A stretch of 64,000 nucleotides of DNA from Acinetobacter sp. ANC 3903 (lineage in GTDB: Bacteria; Pseudomonadota; Gammaproteobacteria; Pseudomonadales; Moraxellaceae). The first letter of the stretch is position 1. Each line of letters starts with the position of its first letter. The notes below the pieces were generated by a model. That model was not told the DNA's origin and searched no databases. It was given only the letters and a program-made list of their open reading frames with translations. The stretch spans positions 62,001-126,000 of the forward strand of contig NZ_NEGA01000009.1 in the NCBI RefSeq assembly GCF_002135315.1, read 5' to 3'. The position numbers were made by a program, and so were the translations under genes. This document shows, piece by piece, positions 18,338 through 29,189 of this stretch.

Positions 18338-19035
18338 TAAGACTTTTGCTCCAATTGTTTTAAAATATCTGCCGCAACTGCCTGTTCAGCAAAGCGACGA
18401 CTTGAACCTTCACCATACAACACAGGCAAGCCCTCAATAATGCATTCCACCTTGAAATGCTGATTGGGAGCATCACCTTGAATATCCACCACATCGTAAA
18501 CAGGGAGAGGTTTTTTACGTGCCTGTAAATATTCCTGTAAGCGTGATTTAGGATCTTTGAGTTGGTCTGTAGGCTCGATATGGTCTAAATATGGCGTGTA
18601 CCACTTTAATACGATGTCTTGCAAGACTTTTAAATCATTACAATCGACATAAATTGCACCAATAATCGCTTCTACAGTATCAGCAAGAATAGATTCCCGA
18701 TGATGTCCACCCGATTTCAACTCACCCGTGCTCAAAATTAAACATGGGCCGAGTTTCAAATCGTTTGCAATTTTGCCTAATGCTTCTTGACGAACCAATG
18801 TGGCACGCATACGCGTTAAACGCCCTTCATTTTCATGAGGGTAGGCTTGATACAAATAATGGGCAATGATCATCCCTAACAATGAATCGCCTAGAAACTC
18901 CAGACGCTCATAGTTAGTTTTGTGACTAACCGATCGGTGTGTCAGTGCAAGCTGCAATAATTCTGGCTGTTTGAACTGATAACCGATACGGTGGACTAAG
19001 CGCATATCACTTAGTTTGGGTTGACCTTTGATCAA
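18337..19035 (-). CDS. rnc: Ribonuclease III
   Basis: RNase III cuts double-stranded RNA and matures rRNA precursors. The catalytic signature ERLEFLGDS (about 43-51), the second acidic cluster (DTVEAIIGAIYVD) and a C-terminal dsRNA-binding domain (DPKSRLQEYLQAR ... GEGSSRRFAEQAVAADIL) are present. The start is uncertain. A TTG at 19035 gives 232 residues and overlaps the preceding gene by 29 bases. An ATG at 19005 directly follows that gene's TGA and removes ten residues (MIKGQPKLSD). Confidence 0.96.
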   Translation of the reverse strand: MIKGQPKLSDMRLVHRIGYQFKQPELLQLALTHRSVSHKTNYERLEFLGDSLLGMIIAHYLYQAYPHENEGRLTRMRATLVRQEALGKIANDLKLGPCLILSTGELKSGGHHRESILADTVEAIIGAIYVDCNDLKVLQDIVLKWYTPYLDHIEPTDQLKDPKSRLQEYLQARKKPLPVYDVVDIQGDAPNQHFKVECIIEGLPVLYGEGSSRRFAEQAVAADILKQLEQKS

Positions 19036-19381
19036 AACTTTTCTCGAACTTTAACACTAAATCTATATTGAGCAAGAATGGCTTTCTTATCTCATAATCT
19101 TTTTTCACTTGCAAACCATCCACATTCGTGACTTGGGCGATTTCATCAAATTTAAGATCGCGAACATTGTTCATCTCTAAACGTTGACTCATCTGACTTG
19201 TAAACTTTAAAGGATCGGTATTGGCCGGGCTACTTTGCATTAACTCTGTAATCTGGCTATCTACGACCCGATCATCCCAGTACGGTGCCCAAACAGCAAT
19301 TGCAATTTTTGCTAAGAAAGCAAAGCCAATAATTGCAATTAAAATTCCAATATAGGATGCCCCTTGTTGATTTTTACGCAT
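19007..19381 (-). CDS. DUF4845 family membrane protein
   Basis: A 124-residue protein with one N-terminal transmembrane segment (GASYIGILIAIIGFAFLAKIAIAVW, about 7-31) and a soluble C-terminal part with a helix-turn pattern. Its position between lepB and rnc and its single-anchor shape fit DUF4845, a family found there in many gammaproteobacteria. The pilin-like start (short basic leader, then hydrophobic helix) is a family trait. Role is unknown. Confidence 0.82.
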   Translation of the reverse strand: MRKNQQGASYIGILIAIIGFAFLAKIAIAVWAPYWDDRVVDSQITELMQSSPANTDPLKFTSQMSQRLEMNNVRDLKFDEIAQVTNVDGLQVKKDYEIRKPFLLNIDLVLKFEKSFDQRSTQTK

Positions 19382-19403
19382 TTGTTATTTTTTCCAATCA
19401 TGC

Positions 19404-20231
19404 TTAATCAATTACACCGTTGCGCTTAAACGACGGTAATTTAAATCCAGGTTCTTTATGCATCCATTTATAGAACGCACGACCTGTTAGGTTTTCCTCT
19501 GGTACAAAGCCCCAGAAACGACTGTCAGCACTTTGATCGCGATTATCCCCCATCGCGAAGTAATGACCTTTGGGAACTTTTACCTCCCAATATAAACCAT
19601 TTTCAGATGAATATTTACCATTTTCAATATAGTTAATAAATGGTGCCTGACGTGCAACGTTTACACCTTCAAGCTCACGCATCTTAAATGTGTGCTTGCC
19701 CAATGTTTCCTGATGATAAATTGAAGTAGGCGTATCCAGAATATCTTTTTCACGACTAAATTCCACCGGAACTTTCGCCACTTTTTGTCCATTAATACTC
19801 AGTTGTCCATGATCATAAACAATGTGATCACCTGGCAAACCGACCACACGTTTAATATAACTGATGGTCGGTTGTGGCGGATAACGGAACACGATCACGT
19901 CACCACGTTCTGGTTCACCCACATCAATGACTTTGGTATTCACAATTGGCAAGCGAATACCATAGTTAAATTTGTTGACCAAAATAAAATCACCCGTTTC
20001 TAATGTCGGAACCATAGAATCGGAAGGAATATTAAATGGTTCATACAAGAATGAACGTAGCACCAGAACCACTGCCAGGACTGGCCAGAAGTCATATGCC
20101 CAGGTGATGATGAAATTTTCATTACCCTTGCCTAGTGTTTGTCTTTGTTTAAATACAAACTTATCCAGTAGCCACACCAAAAAGAAAATCAGTGTGACGG
20201 GTACAAGGATTAAATTAAAATCAAAATCCAT
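19404..20231 (-). CDS. lepB: Signal peptidase I
   Basis: LepB removes signal peptides at the periplasmic face of the inner membrane. The 275-residue protein has two N-terminal transmembrane helices (about 6-24 and 43-63), the catalytic serine S72 in NIPSDSMVPTLE, the general-base lysine K127 in SYIKRVVGLPGD, and the GDNRDQSADSRFWG box. It lies 20 bases downstream of lepA, the classical lep pairing. Confidence 0.97.
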   Translation of the reverse strand: MDFDFNLILVPVTLIFFLVWLLDKFVFKQRQTLGKGNENFIITWAYDFWPVLAVVLVLRSFLYEPFNIPSDSMVPTLETGDFILVNKFNYGIRLPIVNTKVIDVGEPERGDVIVFRYPPQPTISYIKRVVGLPGDHIVYDHGQLSINGQKVAKVPVEFSREKDILDTPTSIYHQETLGKHTFKMRELEGVNVARQAPFINYIENGKYSSENGLYWEVKVPKGHYFAMGDNRDQSADSRFWGFVPEENLTGRAFYKWMHKEPGFKLPSFKRNGVID

Positions 20232-20251
20232 GAGCTAAATGACCTCTTTTA

Positions 20252-22069
20252 TTATCTTTCTACTTTTAATACGGCAAGGAACGCTTCTTGTGGGATTTCA
20301 ACACTCCCCACCTGCTTCATACGTTTCTTACCTTCTTTTTGTTTCGACAGAAGTTTCTTCTTACGCGACACGTCACCACCATAACATTTTGCCAATACGT
20401 TTTTACGCATCGCTTTTACAGTAGAACGGGCAATAATTTGCGCCCCAATGGCAGCCTGAATAGCCACATCAAACATTTGACGCGGAATCAGCTCTTTCAT
20501 TTTTTCAACCAGTGCAATACCACGATGACGTGCATCCTGACGGTGACAAATCATTGCTAAAGCATCAACTTTCTCACCATTAATTAACACATCAACCTTA
20601 ACCAGAGATGAACTCTCAAAACGGACAAAGTTATAATCGAGTGATGCAAAACCGCGTGAACATGATTTCAATTTATCAAAGAAATCCATGACCACTTCAG
20701 CCATTGGAATTTCAAAAGTAATCGAAACCTGATTCGCCATAAACTTCATGTCTTTTTGCACACCACGACGCTCTACACATAAAGTCATCACATTACCCAG
20801 ATATTCCTGAGGAACTAGGATATGACACTCAGCAATCGGTTCACGCAAATCTTCAACCGTTGAACCATCCGGCATTTTTGATGGACTGTCGATATAAACT
20901 GTATCGCCATTCTTCATCACCGCTTCATAAATTACGGTTGGTGCAGAAGAAATGAGGTCAAGATCGTACTCACGCTCTAAACGCTCTTGTACGATTTCCA
21001 TATGTAGCATACCCAAGAAGCCACAGCGGAAACCAAAACCTAAAGCATCTGAACTTTCTGGTTCAAAGAATAATGCCGAGTCGTTGATTTGCAGCTTATG
21101 CAATGCTTCACGGAACGGTTCAAAATCACTTGAATCAATCGGGAACAAACCGGCATAGACCTGCGGTTTGACCTTTTTAAAACCAGGCAAGATTGCCACG
21201 TCTGGTGTAGTCGCAAGCGTAATGGTATCGCCCACTGGCGCACCAAAAATATCTTTGATCCCGGCAATGATAAAGCCTACTTCACCAGCTTCAAGCATGC
21301 CTGTTTCAGTATGTTTAGGATTGAAGATACCTACAGAGGTAATGATGTGCGATTGACCTGTTGACTTAATCAACATTTTGTCGCCTTTACGCACACGCCC
21401 CTGTTTGATACGTACCAAAGACACAACGCCCAGATAATTATCGAACCATGAGTCAATAATCAGAGCTTGTAGCGGTGCATCACGGTCACCTGTAGGCGCA
21501 GGAATAACATTGACCAGCGTTTCAAGTACCCCTTCAATGCCGAGGCCTGTTTTCGCTGAACAGGTCGGTGCTTCAGTCGCTTCAATCCCGATAATGTCTT
21601 CAATTTCCTGAATCACACGCTCAGGTTCAGCCTGGGGTAAATCAATTTTGTTAAGTACAGGGAGTACTTCAAGTCCTTGCTCAATCGCGGTATAACAGTT
21701 TGCAACCGACTGCGCTTCAACCCCTTGCGCAGCATCGACAACCAAAAGAGCGCCTTCACATGCCGCAAGCGAACGTGATACTTCGTAGGAAAAGTCCACG
21801 TGTCCAGGAGTGTCAATAAAGTTTAATTGGTATTCTTGACCATTTGGATGCGTATAGTACAACGTCACCGATGCCGCTTTAATGGTAATACCGCGCTCAC
21901 GTTCAAGTTCCATAGAATCCAGAACCTGAGCCTGCATTTCGCGATCTTGCAAACCACCACAGGTTTGAATAAAGCGATCCGCCAGTGTCGATTTACCATG
22001 ATCGATATGCGCAATAATCGAAAAGTTACGAATGTTTTTAATATCAACAGATTTTTTAGCTTGCGCCAT
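20252..22069 (-). CDS. lepA: Elongation factor 4 (LepA)
   Basis: LepA is a ribosome-associated GTPase that promotes back-translocation and 30S biogenesis. The 605-residue protein starts with the G1 region [11 protein letters not shown] and includes [15 protein letters not shown] and NKIDLP, followed by domains II-V and the LepA-specific C-terminal domain ([25 protein letters not shown]). Length is close to the usual ~600. It heads the lepB-rnc-era-recO-pdxJ-miaE run. Confidence 0.98.
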   Translation of the reverse strand: MAQAKKSVDIKNIRNFSIIAHIDHGKSTLADRFIQTCGGLQDREMQAQVLDSMELERERGITIKAASVTLYYTHPNGQEYQLNFIDTPGHVDFSYEVSRSLAACEGALLVVDAAQGVEAQSVANCYTAIEQGLEVLPVLNKIDLPQAEPERVIQEIEDIIGIEATEAPTCSAKTGLGIEGVLETLVNVIPAPTGDRDAPLQALIIDSWFDNYLGVVSLVRIKQGRVRKGDKMLIKSTGQSHIITSVGIFNPKHTETGMLEAGEVGFIIAGIKDIFGAPVGDTITLATTPDVAILPGFKKVKPQVYAGLFPIDSSDFEPFREALHKLQINDSALFFEPESSDALGFGFRCGFLGMLHMEIVQERLEREYDLDLISSAPTVIYEAVMKNGDTVYIDSPSKMPDGSTVEDLREPIAECHILVPQEYLGNVMTLCVERRGVQKDMKFMANQVSITFEIPMAEVVMDFFDKLKSCSRGFASLDYNFVRFESSSLVKVDVLINGEKVDALAMICHRQDARHRGIALVEKMKELIPRQMFDVAIQAAIGAQIIARSTVKAMRKNVLAKCYGGDVSRKKKLLSKQKEGKKRMKQVGSVEIPQEAFLAVLKVER

Positions 22070-22241
22070 GGGCTACCTTGAGAAAAAACACGCCATGCAA
22101 CCAATAATTAATGCATGGCAAAAGCCGAATAGAAATTGCGTAGGATTATAGCAGATGGATTTTTCAATGTATTCTAAATAATGAGTTCCTTTTCGCTTTG
22201 TGCAGTCATTTTCAAAGCAAAGCTGGATTGAACTCATTTAT

Positions 22242-22703
22242 TCAATTTGAAACCATCTTATCGTATTGGCTAAAATCTAGCGGATTCACCTGTTCCGATA
22301 TCGGCTGATAGGCTTGGATAAATGTCGGAGACATGCGTTTTGGTCGACCTGAAGCAATTTCCACACAAGCCCATTTAGTATTTCCCATAAACAGAACCGC
22401 TTGGTCGTGCGGACGGTAAAACACATATTGACGGAAAGAATACAAGGCATTGATATCATCCAGCCAGGTACGCAGAATGATCTTTTCGCCTGCAAATGCC
22501 GCTTTACGGTATTGCACATGATGCTCTACCGCGACCATGGCATGTTTCAGTGCCAGATATTCATTCAAGCCCAAACCTACGGCATCAATATGTGCAGTGG
22601 CGACATCCTGCATCCAGTGCATATACACCACATTATTGACATGTCCCAAACGGTCAATATCTTTTGCTTGAACGGTGATTTCCAAATCAAAAACTGTGCT
22701 CAT
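22242..22703 (-). CDS. Acyl-CoA thioesterase (4HBT hotdog fold)
   Basis: A 153-residue single-hotdog protein of the YbgC/FadM type. The active-site region reads DIDRLGHVNNVVYMHWMQDVA, with Asp and the HVNN turn typical of 4-hydroxybenzoyl-CoA-type thioesterases. The strand VEHHVQYRKAAFAGEKIILRTW is also characteristic. It is cytosolic and probably releases fatty or aromatic acids from CoA. It stands alone between lepA and the protease gene. Confidence 0.85.
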   Translation of the reverse strand: MSTVFDLEITVQAKDIDRLGHVNNVVYMHWMQDVATAHIDAVGLGLNEYLALKHAMVAVEHHVQYRKAAFAGEKIILRTWLDDINALYSFRQYVFYRPHDQAVLFMGNTKWACVEIASGRPKRMSPTFIQAYQPISEQVNPLDFSQYDKMVSN

Positions 22704-22795
22704 CTATTTCACTGATCCTTACGCTGTTCAAAAACTACCTTCAAGACCAAACAGTCTACGTAATTTTGAATGGCAGTAAAATTGCAAAATATAAA

Positions 22796-22822
22796 AAAAC
22801 CACTCCTCGATAGAGTGGTTTT
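22796..22822 (-). terminator. Terminator of the DegP/MucD-type gene
   Basis: Perfect 10-bp stem AAAACCACTC / GAGTGGTTTT with a seven-base loop, followed on the minus strand by T-rich sequence. Confidence 0.85.
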
Positions 22823-22839
22823 CATTTGATAGTCTAAGA

Positions 22840-24240
22840 TTATTCAATACGCATGCCTAAAATTGCACGCTGATCTTGACGAATAATTGAAACCCGTGCA
22901 ATTGAGCCTTTTTTCAATTCAGACACAGATTTAATAAAATCATTACTATTCAAAATGGTTTCATTATTGATTTGAGTAATGATATCGCCTGCAATCAAAC
23001 GCGATTGTGAAGCAATTCCCCCGCGCTTCACTTCCTGTACCAAAATACCACCTTTAATATTCAACTGCGTTTGTTCTGCAGCCGTTAAGTTACGAATGCT
23101 AACTCCTATAACAGGACCTTTTTGTTCAGTAACTTGTTCCACTTTCGCCGGGGTATCATCTGGAGCAGTGGTAAGTGTTGCCGAGATATTACGGGTTTTA
23201 TCATCGCGTAAAACTTGCAATTGAATGTTTTGATTTGGTGTAGTTCGGTTTAAGTAATTAAGCAAATCCGAAGTTCTTGAAATGGGTGAACCATTATATT
23301 TCAAGATCACATCGCCCGACTTAAAGCCTGCTTTGGCTGCCGGGGAGTTGGGTGCAACCTGAGTGACCAGTGAGCCTTCAGGTTTGGACAGGTTATAAGA
23401 TTCCGCAAGGGTACGATCGATGTCTTGCAACATGACACCTAAATAAGAACGTGTCACCTTGCCATTCTTTTTCAGCTGCTCCGCCACATCCATCGCCACA
23501 TCAATCGGAATGGAGAACGACAGGCCCATATATCCGCCAGTACCACTAAAAATCCGCGAGTTTACCCCAACCACTTCACCATTCTGGTTAAACAAAGGAC
23601 CGCCTGAGTTACCCGGGTTTAAAGCCACATCGGTTTGAATAAATGGCACCGAGGTTTCCCCCATCATGTTACGCATTTTCGCGCTGACAATGCCTGCTGA
23701 TGCAGAATAATCAAAACCGAAAGGTGAACCAATGGCCAATACCGGCTCTCCCACTCTGAGCCGGTCGACATTACCGGTACGTAATTCAGGGAAATTGGAA
23801 CCATTGACTTTTAGTAATGCCACATCGGTACGTGCATCGCTTCCGACCACCGTCGCATCTATTTCGCGGCGATCATTCAACATAATAGTTACTTTAGAAG
23901 CATCTTCAATCACATGATGATTGGTTAACAGATAACCATCCTTACTGATAAAGAATGCACTGCCATAAGCTGTTTTATCCTGCTGATTTTGTTGCTGCGG
24001 AACAATCACTTGATTACCAAAAAAACGTTTTAAAATTTCAGGGATCTGTTGCTGGATCAGCTCTTCCTGAGTCATTTTTTTGACGACATTTACACTGACC
24101 ACCGCCGGACTGACTTGTTCAACCAGATTAGAAAAGTCTACCGAAGAAGCTGCTTGTGTTTGCATAGCCGCCATTGTAAATACAGCAGCATACATTCCTT
24201 TTTTTATATCGCGATTGTTCATATAAAGCATGCACTCCAT
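22840..24240 (-). CDS. Do family periplasmic serine protease (DegP/MucD-like)
   Basis: An HtrA protease-chaperone for envelope protein quality control. Counting from the ATG at 24240 (466 residues), the catalytic triad is H109 (TNHHVI), D139 (ARTDVALL) and S212 (NPGNSGGPL). Two PDZ domains follow, at about 255-350 and 375-460. A hydrophobic leader (MYAAVFTMAAMQTQAAS) precedes the mature part. The start is ambiguous because in-frame ATGs at 24240, 24231 and 24222 all sit close to a GGAG. It is divergent from nadB. Confidence 0.93.
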   Translation of the reverse strand: MECMLYMNNRDIKKGMYAAVFTMAAMQTQAASSVDFSNLVEQVSPAVVSVNVVKKMTQEELIQQQIPEILKRFFGNQVIVPQQQNQQDKTAYGSAFFISKDGYLLTNHHVIEDASKVTIMLNDRREIDATVVGSDARTDVALLKVNGSNFPELRTGNVDRLRVGEPVLAIGSPFGFDYSASAGIVSAKMRNMMGETSVPFIQTDVALNPGNSGGPLFNQNGEVVGVNSRIFSGTGGYMGLSFSIPIDVAMDVAEQLKKNGKVTRSYLGVMLQDIDRTLAESYNLSKPEGSLVTQVAPNSPAAKAGFKSGDVILKYNGSPISRTSDLLNYLNRTTPNQNIQLQVLRDDKTRNISATLTTAPDDTPAKVEQVTEQKGPVIGVSIRNLTAAEQTQLNIKGGILVQEVKRGGIASQSRLIAGDIITQINNETILNSNDFIKSVSELKKGSIARVSIIRQDQRAILGMRIE

Positions 24241-24448
24241 TCATTATAAGTATGCAGAGACAGTATTTAGCATAAAACATGTCTGTCTTGGGTAATAATA
24301 TGTTTGATTATATTTGTATAAACAACAGCTTAAATCTTTCTTAAAAGTTTGTTGCTTTATTACTTTTTCTCATCATACATTAGCATATTAGCCCTTGTCT
24401 TTTGATCAAAAAAGCGGTGTTATTAGCAAACTTTTTTCGAATTAGCTG

Positions 24449-26092
24449 ATGGACATGTCTAATTTAAATACAACACATCATTTTGACGTGATCATTGTGG
24501 GTAGTGGTGGCGCAGGTTTGAGTCTGGCCTTATCATTACCCGATCATTTCAATATTGCTGTTTTGGCCAAATCGACACTCACCGAAGCCAGTACTTTTTA
24601 TGCGCAAGGCGGCGTTGCTGCGGTTTTAGATGAAACCGATTCCATTGCACAGCATATTGATGACACCATGATTGCAGGTGCACAGTTATGCGAACGTGAA
24701 GCCGTCAAGCAGACTGTAGAAGGCGGCAAACCTTCTGTCGATTTTCTGTTAAAGCATGGCGTGCAATTTACCTTAGATGAACAGGAACAACTGCATTTAA
24801 CCCGTGAAGGTGGACATTCACAGCGCCGTATCATCCATGCTGCAGATGCGACCGGTCGTGCCATTTCAACCACTCTGGTGCAACGTGCCCGTGAAAAGCA
24901 AAACATCACGATTTTTGAAAACTATATTGCCATTGATTTAATTACTTCAAAAAAACTCGGTCTGAAAGATCAAACTAATCGTGCCCTTGGCTTATACGCG
25001 CTCGATGAAAAGACTGAAAAAGTCCATACCTTCTTGGCACCCTCTACAGCCTTGGCGTGTGGCGGGGCCATGAAAGCCTATCTGTATACATCTAATCCGG
25101 ATATTGCGACCGGTGATGGTATTGCCATGGCCTATCGTGCCGGTTGCCGGGTTGCCAATATGGAATTTAACCAGTTCCATCCAACCTGCCTGTATCATCC
25201 GCAAGCACGTTCCTTTTTAATTACCGAAGCCATGCGTGGTGAAGGGGCTTATTTACGCTTGCCTGACGGTGAACGTTTCATGCTGCGTTTTGATGAACGT
25301 GCGGAACTAGCACCGCGTGATATCGTGGCACGTGCCATTGACTATGAAATCAAGCGCTTGGGTATCCGTCATGTCTGGCTAGATATTACCCATAAAGATG
25401 AAGCGTTTATTAAAGAGCACTTCCCGACCCTATATGCACGGTTACTTGAACTAGGAATCGACATTACCAAAGAAATGATTCCAGTGGTTCCTGCAGCCCA
25501 CTATACCTGTGGCGGCGTGGTGGTTGATGAAAATAGCCAGACCGACATCGAAGGTTTATATGCTATTGGTGAAACTTCTTATACCGGCTTACACGGTGCT
25601 AACCGAATGGCCAGTAACTCACTTTTAGAATGTTTCGTCTACGGTATGAGTGCAGCAAAACATATAGAAAGCCTGTTCAATCCGGATTATGTTTCTCCTG
25701 ATGCGCCAAGTTGGGATGATTCCCAAGTTATGAATCCGGATGAAAATGTCGTTATTCTGCAAAACTGGGATGAACTGCGTCAAACCATGTGGAACTACGT
25801 GGGGATTGTACGAACGACTAAACGTCTGCAACGTGCCTTACATCGTATCGAAATGTTGAAGCGTGAAATCACTGAATATTATCAGGATTACCATGTCAGC
25901 AAAAACCTGATTGAACTGCGTAACCTGGTACTGGTTTCAGAGATGATTGTGCGCTGTGCCATGGAACGCAAGGAATCACGCGGTTTGCATTACACCCTGG
26001 ATTATCCGGAGCTTGGGCCTGAATTGCGTAAAACGGTACTGACTCCACCCAACTTCAAGGTGGAAACCCCGTTGGTCAATGTCGATGCTTAA
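24449..26092 (+). CDS. nadB: L-aspartate oxidase
   Basis: NadB oxidises L-aspartate to iminoaspartate, the first step of de novo NAD synthesis. The 547-residue flavoprotein has the FAD motif [14 protein letters not shown] (about 16-29), the [12 protein letters not shown] region, [11 protein letters not shown], the catalytic-loop stretch [13 protein letters not shown], and the C-terminal helical domain shared with fumarate reductase flavoproteins. An in-frame ATG two codons later is an alternative start. nadA and nadC are not adjacent. Confidence 0.96.
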   Translation: MDMSNLNTTHHFDVIIVGSGGAGLSLALSLPDHFNIAVLAKSTLTEASTFYAQGGVAAVLDETDSIAQHIDDTMIAGAQLCEREAVKQTVEGGKPSVDFLLKHGVQFTLDEQEQLHLTREGGHSQRRIIHAADATGRAISTTLVQRAREKQNITIFENYIAIDLITSKKLGLKDQTNRALGLYALDEKTEKVHTFLAPSTALACGGAMKAYLYTSNPDIATGDGIAMAYRAGCRVANMEFNQFHPTCLYHPQARSFLITEAMRGEGAYLRLPDGERFMLRFDERAELAPRDIVARAIDYEIKRLGIRHVWLDITHKDEAFIKEHFPTLYARLLELGIDITKEMIPVVPAAHYTCGGVVVDENSQTDIEGLYAIGETSYTGLHGANRMASNSLLECFVYGMSAAKHIESLFNPDYVSPDAPSWDDSQVMNPDENVVILQNWDELRQTMWNYVGIVRTTKRLQRALHRIEMLKREITEYYQDYHVSKNLIELRNLVLVSEMIVRCAMERKESRGLHYTLDYPELGPELRKTVLTPPNFKVETPLVNVDA

Positions 26093-26110
26093 ACCCGTCT
26101 AGTCTAAATA

Positions 26111-26140
26111 AAAAAGCCGAACACCTTTGTTCGGCTTTTT
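26111..26140. terminator. Bidirectional terminator between nadB and the thioesterase gene
   Basis: AAAAAGCCGAAC / GTTCGGCTTTTT, a 12-bp perfect stem with a six-base loop, between convergent genes. Confidence 0.88.
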
Positions 26141-26159
26141 CAATTTGCATGATATTTCT

Positions 26160-26576
26160 TTATTGCGGGGGTGGGATGGAATAAGTACCTACCGCATGTG
26201 CAATCGGCTCATCTAGATTGATGGAGTATAACCATACATCACCGACAATGAGGGCCTTGCCGACTTTCATTAATTGACAAACCGCACGAATATCCTGTGC
26301 TGCCGTCGGTTTTCTTAAAAAATTAACGGATAAACTGGTCGTGACAGCCAAGGCAACAATACCGATTTCACCCAGTATTGCAATATAAAGTGCATAATCG
26401 GCAGCAGTCATCATGGTCGGGCCAGACACCGTTCCACCCGGCCTTAAATCAGCAGCATCCACATGATAGAGGATGGTAGCCCCTTTTTCAGTGACTGTTT
26501 CTATTTCGCATTTTTCCAGGCTTTGCGGAAATTCACGTTGCAAAAATTCAATAATTTCGGCTTTATTACTTTTCAT
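26160..26576 (-). CDS. PaaI-type thioesterase
   Basis: A 138-residue hotdog-fold protein. The region GGTVSGPTMMTAADYALYIAIL matches the PaaI/YdiI-type signature with its active-site Asp, and the later strand LSVNFLRKPTAAQDIRAVC fits. It probably hydrolyses acyl-CoA or aryl-CoA; the substrate is not defined. It lies downstream of tmk on the same strand, separated by about 70 bases. Confidence 0.82.
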   Translation of the reverse strand: MKSNKAEIIEFLQREFPQSLEKCEIETVTEKGATILYHVDAADLRPGGTVSGPTMMTAADYALYIAILGEIGIVALAVTTSLSVNFLRKPTAAQDIRAVCQLMKVGKALIVGDVWLYSINLDEPIAHAVGTYSIPPPQ

Positions 26577-26649
26577 TGTTTATAAAAAATCTTCCATAAT
26601 GTTGCTCACTATAAAAGATTTTTCATTTAAACCCAATTGCTGCGAATGA

Positions 26650-27255
26650 CTACACCGATTGCAAACATCCAAGTGCCTGGCTAAATACCTTTTCGGGCGT
26701 TTGGGTGGCATCCAGACGCTTAATTCGCTCACCGTCCTGCTCCCAAAGCTGCTGATAACCAGAGCGTACTTTCTCAAAGAACGTGGCTTTCTCCTGCTCA
26801 AAGCGATCTAGCGCACCCCGTGCACGCGCGCGTGACATCCCCAGCTCAGTCGGCGCATCCAGCCAAAAAGTGATATCAGGCATATGCGAGACAAAATTTG
26901 CATTTAATAAAGCCAGTTTTTCTTTGCTTAAGCCACGCCCTGCACACTGATAGGCAAAACTGGCATCGGTAAAACGGTCACACAGTACTGTTTTACCTGC
27001 CTTCAATGCCGGAACAATCACCTGCTGTAAATGCTGTGCACGTGCCGCATACATTAAAAGCAGTTCTGTGTCATTCGACATGCTTTCTTCATGGTTGATT
27101 GACAACAGCAGGGAACGGATTTGTTCTGCCATCGGCGTACCACCTGGCTCACGCGTCAGTACAACTTCATGACCTTGCTGTTGCAGATAATCATAAATTT
27201 TACCAATGAGTGTGGTTTTCCCGACACCTTCAGTGCCTTCAAAACTAATAAACAT
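26650..27255 (-). CDS. tmk: Thymidylate kinase
   Basis: Tmk phosphorylates dTMP to dTDP. From the ATG at 27255 the protein has 201 residues, with P-loop EGTEGVGKT (6-14), the DR motif in LCDRFTDASFAYQ, and a LID region rich in Arg (SRARARGALDRFEQE). The start is placed at 27255, not at a GTG two codons upstream, because AAGGAG lies five bases before it. It follows mltG by nine bases. Confidence 0.96.
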   Translation of the reverse strand: MFISFEGTEGVGKTTLIGKIYDYLQQQGHEVVLTREPGGTPMAEQIRSLLLSINHEESMSNDTELLLMYAARAQHLQQVIVPALKAGKTVLCDRFTDASFAYQCAGRGLSKEKLALLNANFVSHMPDITFWLDAPTELGMSRARARGALDRFEQEKATFFEKVRSGYQQLWEQDGERIKRLDATQTPEKVFSQALGCLQSV

Positions 27256-27264
27256 CCCCACTCC

Positions 27265-28311
27265 TTAATTTTTTGAACGAATTACAGTTAAATATTCTTG
27301 CACAGCACGATTATGGTCTTGCAAATTACTGGTGAATTTATGTCCCCCATTGCCCGTTGCAACAAAATAAACGTTATTCGAGTTATCTGGATGCATGGCG
27401 GCTTCAATCGCCTTTTGACTTGGCAAGGCAATCGGTGTCGGCGGTAAGCCATTGTTGGTATAAGTATTATAGGGTGTGGGCGTACGCAAATCGGTGCGGG
27501 TGATATTACCTGTATAACGATCGCCCATGCCATAAATCACGGTTGGATCGGTTTGCAGACGCATGCCTTGTTGCAAACGGCGGATAAACACCCCCGATAC
27601 CTGATTTAACTCACTATCCAGGCTGGTTTCTTTTTCCACAATTGAAGCCATAATCAGCGCTTCATATTTATCCTTATAAGGTAAACCGCTGGCACGATTG
27701 GCCCATGCCGCATCCAAAGCCTTCATTTGACGTTTATATAGATCGGTCAAAATCTTTTTATCGGTTTCACCTTTGGCAAAGAAATAGGTATCTGGCGCAA
27801 ACAGCCCTTCAGGATGGTTAAATGGAATATTCAAGGCTTTTAACATTTGATCTTGCGGAAGATTCAACACTTCTTTAGTGACCAAATCATCTTTCTTTAG
27901 AAGTTCAATTAACTGTTTAAAGGTCGTACCTTCAATCACCAGAATGCGGTTCATCTGTGCATTTTCAGCATTCGAGACCAGTTCCAGCACTTCACGTACC
28001 GACATGCCTTGACGAATTTCATAAACACCAGCTTTCATGCTGTCATGAATCATGATTTTTTGATAAAGCTTCAGGATAATAGGAAAACTGACCTTATCTT
28101 GCTGAGCTAGACGGTCAATAAAGCCTGAATAACTGTCACCATCTCCAATCGCCAGCATCTGCTTTTCACCTTGCACCGGATAGGACTTGAACAAGCTGGC
28201 AGCCAAGATGACTGCAAATAATACCGTCAGACCTGCAATTAAAATAAGGATGCCTTTTAAAGGAAATCCTGATGCAGTTTTATTTTTCGATTTTTGCTTT
28301 TTGCTAGACAT
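27265..28311 (-). CDS. mltG: Endolytic murein transglycosylase MltG
   Basis: MltG (YceG) cuts nascent glycan strands in the periplasm and is thought to set peptidoglycan chain length. The 348-residue protein has one N-terminal transmembrane helix (about 20-40), a LysM-like segment, and the catalytic domain with the essential glutamate E226 in ASIVEKETS and the QTDPTVIYG stretch. The order pabC-mltG-tmk is widely conserved. Confidence 0.95.
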   Translation of the reverse strand: MSSKKQKSKNKTASGFPLKGILILIAGLTVLFAVILAASLFKSYPVQGEKQMLAIGDGDSYSGFIDRLAQQDKVSFPIILKLYQKIMIHDSMKAGVYEIRQGMSVREVLELVSNAENAQMNRILVIEGTTFKQLIELLKKDDLVTKEVLNLPQDQMLKALNIPFNHPEGLFAPDTYFFAKGETDKKILTDLYKRQMKALDAAWANRASGLPYKDKYEALIMASIVEKETSLDSELNQVSGVFIRRLQQGMRLQTDPTVIYGMGDRYTGNITRTDLRTPTPYNTYTNNGLPPTPIALPSQKAIEAAMHPDNSNNVYFVATGNGGHKFTSNLQDHNRAVQEYLTVIRSKN

Positions 28312-28312
28312 A

Positions 28313-29125
28313 TTAATGAATCTGATTCAATTGAAGGATATTAAAGAGTTCAATACACGGCTGAATATTCAACGGTTGCCGGTTAAGTTCAGTCACAGCT
28401 TTCATGGGACTTAAGGCATTACAGAAAAACAGGCTTTCAAATTTTGAAATATCTTCCATTTCAATAAAACGCTGTTCACAATCAATGCCCTGCTGCTGCA
28501 TGCGGGACAAAATTTCGGCCCGCATCACCCCATGCACGCCATTATAACGGAGTTCTGGCGTAACCCATGAATTGTTTAAACGAATGAAACAATTACTGCT
28601 TACGCCCTCCACAACAGTGCCTTGTACATCGGTGACCAAAGCTTCTGCCCAGCCGTGCTGATCAGCTTCATGTTTTAATAATACCTGTTCCAAGCGGTTC
28701 AGACTTTTTAATCCCACCAAAGCCGGCATGCTCAAGCCCAAGGCCTGCTGCAACACCCCGGACTTGATTTTTTCAATGCGAAAATCATCTACAGCCTGAG
28801 GATAAAAAAACACCCAGACATCTGCCGGATGATCAGGCAAGCTATAGCCGCGTTGTCCCTCACCGCGACTAATGATGATTTTTAATGTGCCATTGACTTG
28901 TAAAAATTGCTGCTGCAACACCGCCAAAGTTTTCTCAATGTAGCTTAAGTCCACTTGCAGCATCAGCCGCTCACAACTTAACTGTAGCCGTGCCCGATGC
29001 AAGCTTTCAAGTTCAATCTTGCCATGTCGCACACGCGCAGTGGTAAAACAGCCATCACCATAATGGAAAGCACGATCCAATAATGAAATTTCGTTGATTT
29101 GCTGTGCATTTTTAAAACATGGCAT
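28313..29125 (-). CDS. pabC: Aminodeoxychorismate lyase
   Basis: PabC is a fold-type IV PLP enzyme releasing p-aminobenzoate and pyruvate for folate synthesis. From the ATG at 29125 it has 270 residues. It shows RAFHYGDGCFTTARV near the start, the PLP-lysine region GLKSLNRLEQVLLKHEAD, and the VVEGVSSNCFI loop that holds the PLP phosphate. The upstream TTG start is rejected because AGGA is correctly spaced before 29125. It is one base apart from mltG. Confidence 0.93.
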   Translation of the reverse strand: MPCFKNAQQINEISLLDRAFHYGDGCFTTARVRHGKIELESLHRARLQLSCERLMLQVDLSYIEKTLAVLQQQFLQVNGTLKIIISRGEGQRGYSLPDHPADVWVFFYPQAVDDFRIEKIKSGVLQQALGLSMPALVGLKSLNRLEQVLLKHEADQHGWAEALVTDVQGTVVEGVSSNCFIRLNNSWVTPELRYNGVHGVMRAEILSRMQQQGIDCEQRFIEMEDISKFESLFFCNALSPMKAVTELNRQPLNIQPCIELFNILQLNQIH

Positions 29126-29189
29126 AGGCAAACATCCTGTAAATAATGACTTAGTTTAAGAACAGCCGCCTTAGATTAATAGCTTTTTT

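Noticed and set aside
28313..29150. CsrA site in the pabC leader (ACAGGATGT on the minus strand).
   Set aside because: The base before GGA and its spacing to the upstream A do not fit ANGGA, there is no hairpin, and it is explained as the ribosome binding site.
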